This document shows positions 24,412-26,505 of a stretch of DNA of 26,505 bases, piece by piece. Below the pieces are notes generated by a model. The model was given only the letters and a program-made list of their open reading frames with translations, was not told the DNA's origin and did not search any database. The translations under genes and the position numbers were made by a program. Origin of the DNA: an uncultured Lachnospiraceae bacterium (GTDB taxonomy: Bacteria; Bacillota_A; Clostridia; Lachnospirales; Lachnospiraceae); NCBI GenBank assembly GCA_951801245.1, contig CATOMC010000021.1:1-26505 (forward strand). The letters are read 5' to 3'. Position 1 is the stretch's first letter, and each line of letters starts with the position of its first letter.

Positions 24412-24956
24412 ACTAGGAGTCGTATACACGGGACTTGGAATTAATTATGATGTGGCATCGCAGGCGGTGTTTACGATACCCGAATGTATCAAAAGAGTCT
24501 CAGCGTGCTGAAGAGGAACGTATCCGTCAGGAGTTTAGTTTTTTGTTTAACCCGGAAAATGTATTTGACAGGATTGGTACGCAATTTAGTGCTATCAGTA
24601 ATACATTATCGGAAATGGGATTTTACGATCGATTGAGCGATGATGAAACTTTTCAGGTTGAATGTCTTTTGGCAGAAATTACCTATGGTATGGATAGTAT
24701 TAGCGTTGGTGGTAACTTGGCAGAAGAAAATCCTGCCTGCGGACAATTATCATCCTATGCTGCCAGATTTGAATTAGAATCACCGACAGCAGCTCTGAGG
24801 CAGTTTTCTGAAAAATTTGTACCAGAAGATATGCAGGAAACTTTAAATGCGCTTGCATCCGGAAACAGCAAAAATCAAAGTTTGCTCCAATATGTCAGCC
24901 AATGGAATTCGTTTTCTATTGAAAATGCGAGACATTATTGGAATTTGCTAGTTTGA
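24412..24956 (+). pseudogene. 5'-truncated gene with an apparent frameshift, unknown family
   Basis: From about 24550 to 24956 the sequence reads as a plausible protein (RIRQEFSFLFNPENVFDRIG, then DRLSDDETFQVECLLAEITYGMDSISVGGNLAEENPACGQ) ending SFSIENARHYWNLLV. The first codons of this frame, MWHRRRCLRYPNVSKE, do not look coding. Another frame (codons from 24409) reads LGVVYTGLGINYDVASQAVF, then TIPECIKR, up to about 24500, after which a stop soon follows. The two frames fit together if one base has been gained near 24500-24510. Before 24409 there is a stop and AT-rich DNA, so the 5' part is gone. No start with a convincing binding site exists. The family is unknown. Confidence 0.5.
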
Positions 24957-25019
24957 ATACTGTGTTTGATTTCGCCTCGTGCAAAAAAATTGAAAATATT
25001 GTTAAGTTTAGGGGATGCC

Positions 25020-25583
25020 ATGGACATGAAAAAAAAGATATCTGTAAAATTATTTTGGTATATTCTTCTGATTGGTTTGATCCTTTTGGCTGCTGGCATA
25101 ACGATTAGGTATAAGCAGGGGAGAGGCAATTTGGAACTCCAGACAAAAACAGCATTAAATCAGCTTCTTTCTTGTACCCAACAGCAGGCGGAGGATTTTG
25201 ATGCGGCAATCATGCAGTCTGCAACAGAAGCAGTGACGGATAGAGAAGTAGGACTGATACAGAGTGACGAAAAGCTAAGAGAGTATCTCGTAAACCAGTT
25301 TGCTGATTCCATGACATATGCATGTATTGAAGAACTGGCAATGAGTCGTACTTTTTATAGAAGTGTCGCGTTAGCAAAAAATCTCACTACGGACATTAGA
25401 GTAAGCGAACTTGAACTTATAAAATGTTCTGACCATCAAGAATGCTATAATTTTTCGGCAAAGCTGTTATCATCTGTTGGGAATGAAGTAGGCACTGCGA
25501 GGGGAACGATTTTAATGGAAAAGGACGGAACAAAGTGGAAAGCATCTAAAATAACTTTGACAGTGGATGAGTTACATAGCTGA
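25020..25583 (+). CDS. Single-pass membrane-anchored hypothetical protein
   Basis: The ATG at 25020, with AGGGGA about 5 bases upstream, gives 187 residues; the open frame starts 18 codons earlier at a TTG without family-like sequence. A Lys-rich start (MDMKKKISVK) is followed by one hydrophobic helix at about 9-28, so about 160 residues are probably exported. The exported part is mixed helical and polar with cysteines (LLSCTQQQ, YACIEELAM, LIKCSDHQECYNF) and ends GTRG-like: ARGTILMEKDGTKWKASKITL. I do not recognise a family. It follows the broken gene by about 60 bases and is followed by a terminator at 25620. Confidence 0.65.
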   Translation: MDMKKKISVKLFWYILLIGLILLAAGITIRYKQGRGNLELQTKTALNQLLSCTQQQAEDFDAAIMQSATEAVTDREVGLIQSDEKLREYLVNQFADSMTYACIEELAMSRTFYRSVALAKNLTTDIRVSELELIKCSDHQECYNFSAKLLSSVGNEVGTARGTILMEKDGTKWKASKITLTVDELHS

Positions 25584-25619
25584 TATAAGAAAGTTTTGTA
25601 AAGAAAGATGAAGATGTTT

Positions 25620-25664
25620 GGACTGCCGCATGAATTTAATTCTAATTGCGGCAGTCCTGTTTTT
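25620..25664 (+). terminator. Intrinsic terminator after the membrane-anchored gene
   Basis: A perfect 10-11-bp stem (GGACTGCCGC at 25620-25629, GCGGCAGTCC at 25648-25657) is followed by TGTTTTTAATT. The loop is long (about 18 bases) but the stem is GC-rich and the U tract is good. Confidence 0.8.
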
Positions 25665-25678
25665 AATTACTTCTTATC

Positions 25679-25713
25679 CCCCCGCTTTGATATAATAGCC
25701 ATGAAAGCGGGGG
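25679..25713 (+). promoter_or_regulatory. Hairpin with an embedded TATAAT-like loop
   Basis: CCCCCGCTTT (25679-25688) pairs with AAAGCGGGGG (25704-25713), 10 bp, around a 15-base loop that holds TATAAT. No U tract follows on either strand. It sits just beyond the stop of the minus-strand permease and may slow or end that transcript. Function is unclear. Confidence 0.3.
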
Positions 25714-25732
25714 ATTTATGGTATCGGGTATT

Positions 25733-26382
25733 TTAATACTCCCTATTCTGGAATATAAAGGCAGTGAGCGGGCAGGATACGGCAAATACCAAAATACTGC
25801 AGACAAGAATCATCACACCGCTGATAAGAATCTGTAAAGCAGTCATGCCGGAGGGGAAGAATGTGTTGATCAGGGTTGCTAGTCCCATGATGCTTCCGAT
25901 GCCGCCAAGCAGACTGACAACCAGAAATACCTCATTTCGTTCTTCACCGCCCAGAAAAAACAGTGGAAAGAAAATAGCACCCATGAACAGACTGATACCA
26001 ATGCCCACCACAAACAGCATGAAAACATCAGTATTTTTGTCAAAAGGATTACCGTGCAGGGTGATAGACAAAGCTGTGCTGACTGCGGCAAAAGCGATTC
26101 CCACAAACATCCATAAGAGTTCGCTTACGAACAGGCTTTTGATGATATCGGTTCGTTTGACCGGAGCGGTCAGTTTGTGCTTATTCCATTTGCTGGCGTA
26201 TTCCTTTCGCAAACTGGATATGGAATTAAGCGAAAAGCCGATTATGACAAACAATATATAGCCAATGATCAGCGAAGGAATCGTATTATCCATGGCAACG
26301 ACAAAAATTCCAAGTAAGATTATCATGCCTGCCAATGTTCTGGCACTGGAAAGTGTTGCATAAAAGTTATTTCTTACTACCT
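25733..26382 (-). pseudogene. ABC-2 type permease, probably missing its first codons
   Basis: From an internal ATG at 26335 the protein has 200 residues with about six hydrophobic segments (for example GMIILLGIFVVAMD, LIIGYILFVIIGFSL, FVSELLWMFVGIAFAAV, FMLFVVGIGISLFMGAIFF, ILISGVMILVCSILVFAV). It matches ABC2_membrane_5-type permeases, which export substrates together with an ABC ATPase. In the same frame the coding reads back as VVRNNFYATLSSARTLAG, which looks like a normal N-terminal helix start, until a TAG at 26383-26385. The family usually has about 10 more residues before this. No binding site precedes the internal ATG. The gene is probably interrupted by foreign DNA beginning near 26383. 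No partner ATPase is in the window. Confidence 0.6.
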
Positions 26383-26505
26383 AAACTCCCGGAAAAAATT
26401 ATAACAACGCCCCTAACCTTGTTGGTCGTACCTGAAAAACCCCCGGAAATATGCCGTTTTTTACAATAAAGATAACAAATACGACTTGTATTTCCCTTCG
26501 TATGT
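26383..26505. other. Unassigned DNA beyond the permease junction
   Basis: The last 123 bases do not continue the permease. CCCGGAAA occurs twice (26385 and 26444 areas) and a short palindrome (AAATAC and GTATTT, 26477-26493) is present. It may be one end of an insertion element that continues beyond the window. No coding region is visible. Confidence 0.35.

Overview
The window looks like chromosomal DNA of a mid-GC Firmicute, most likely a member of the Lachnospiraceae (class Clostridia). The evidence is strong AAGGAGG-type ribosome binding sites, near-consensus sigma-A promoters in AT-rich gaps, and Clostridia-typical families: DUF5050, the CmpB-like type-IV membrane family, DUF815, a YkpA/YbiT-type ABC-F protein and an Rpn/PD-(D/E)XK protein. 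No rRNA, tRNA or CRISPR array was seen. Family names come from reading the proteins and were not confirmed by database search.

Layout. (1) 1-810: decayed IS4-type transposase with its core deleted. (2) 824-2799, minus strand: nitroreductase, then pyrB and pyrI (aspartate transcarbamoylase), with an intrinsic terminator between the nitroreductase and pyrB. (3) 3087-4018: a bacterial PH-domain protein and a small four-helix membrane protein, convergent. (4) 4137-7762, plus strand: folate operon folC-folE-folP-folBK, the last a fused dihydroneopterin aldolase/HPPK. It ends in a hairpin that also holds the stop codon of the convergent DUF5050 gene. (5) 8928-16009, plus strand: tight cluster pheA (chorismate mutase/prephenate dehydratase), DUF815 AAA ATPase, ppx/gppA-HD, ppk1, maf and a small acidic protein. 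It joins aromatic amino-acid synthesis, polyphosphate turnover and nucleotide-pool cleaning. (6) 16076-19489, minus strand: ABC-F ATPase, PHP phosphoesterase and Cof-type HAD phosphatase behind one good promoter. (7) 19930-20781: conserved-looking hypothetical protein. (8) 20813-22873, minus strand: OmpR-type response regulator and sensor kinase. (9) 22999-26505: a zone of mobile DNA and broken genes. It holds an Rpn-family pseudogene with a nonsense codon, a 261-bp MITE-like element with perfect 18-bp terminal inverted repeats, a 5'-truncated and apparently frameshifted gene, a membrane-anchored hypothetical protein, and an ABC-2 permease whose 5' end seems to have been cut off by an insertion.

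How the genes work together: regions 2 to 6 are mostly housekeeping (pyrimidines, folate, phenylalanine, polyphosphate). Regions 1 and 9 are accessory, with pseudogenes and non-autonomous elements. No clear new defence or biosynthetic system is visible. The least ordinary items are the MITE, the Rpn pseudogene, the frameshifted gene at 24412-24956, the ABC-F protein with one degenerate composite ATP site, and an unexplained GC-rich patch at about 19695-19760.
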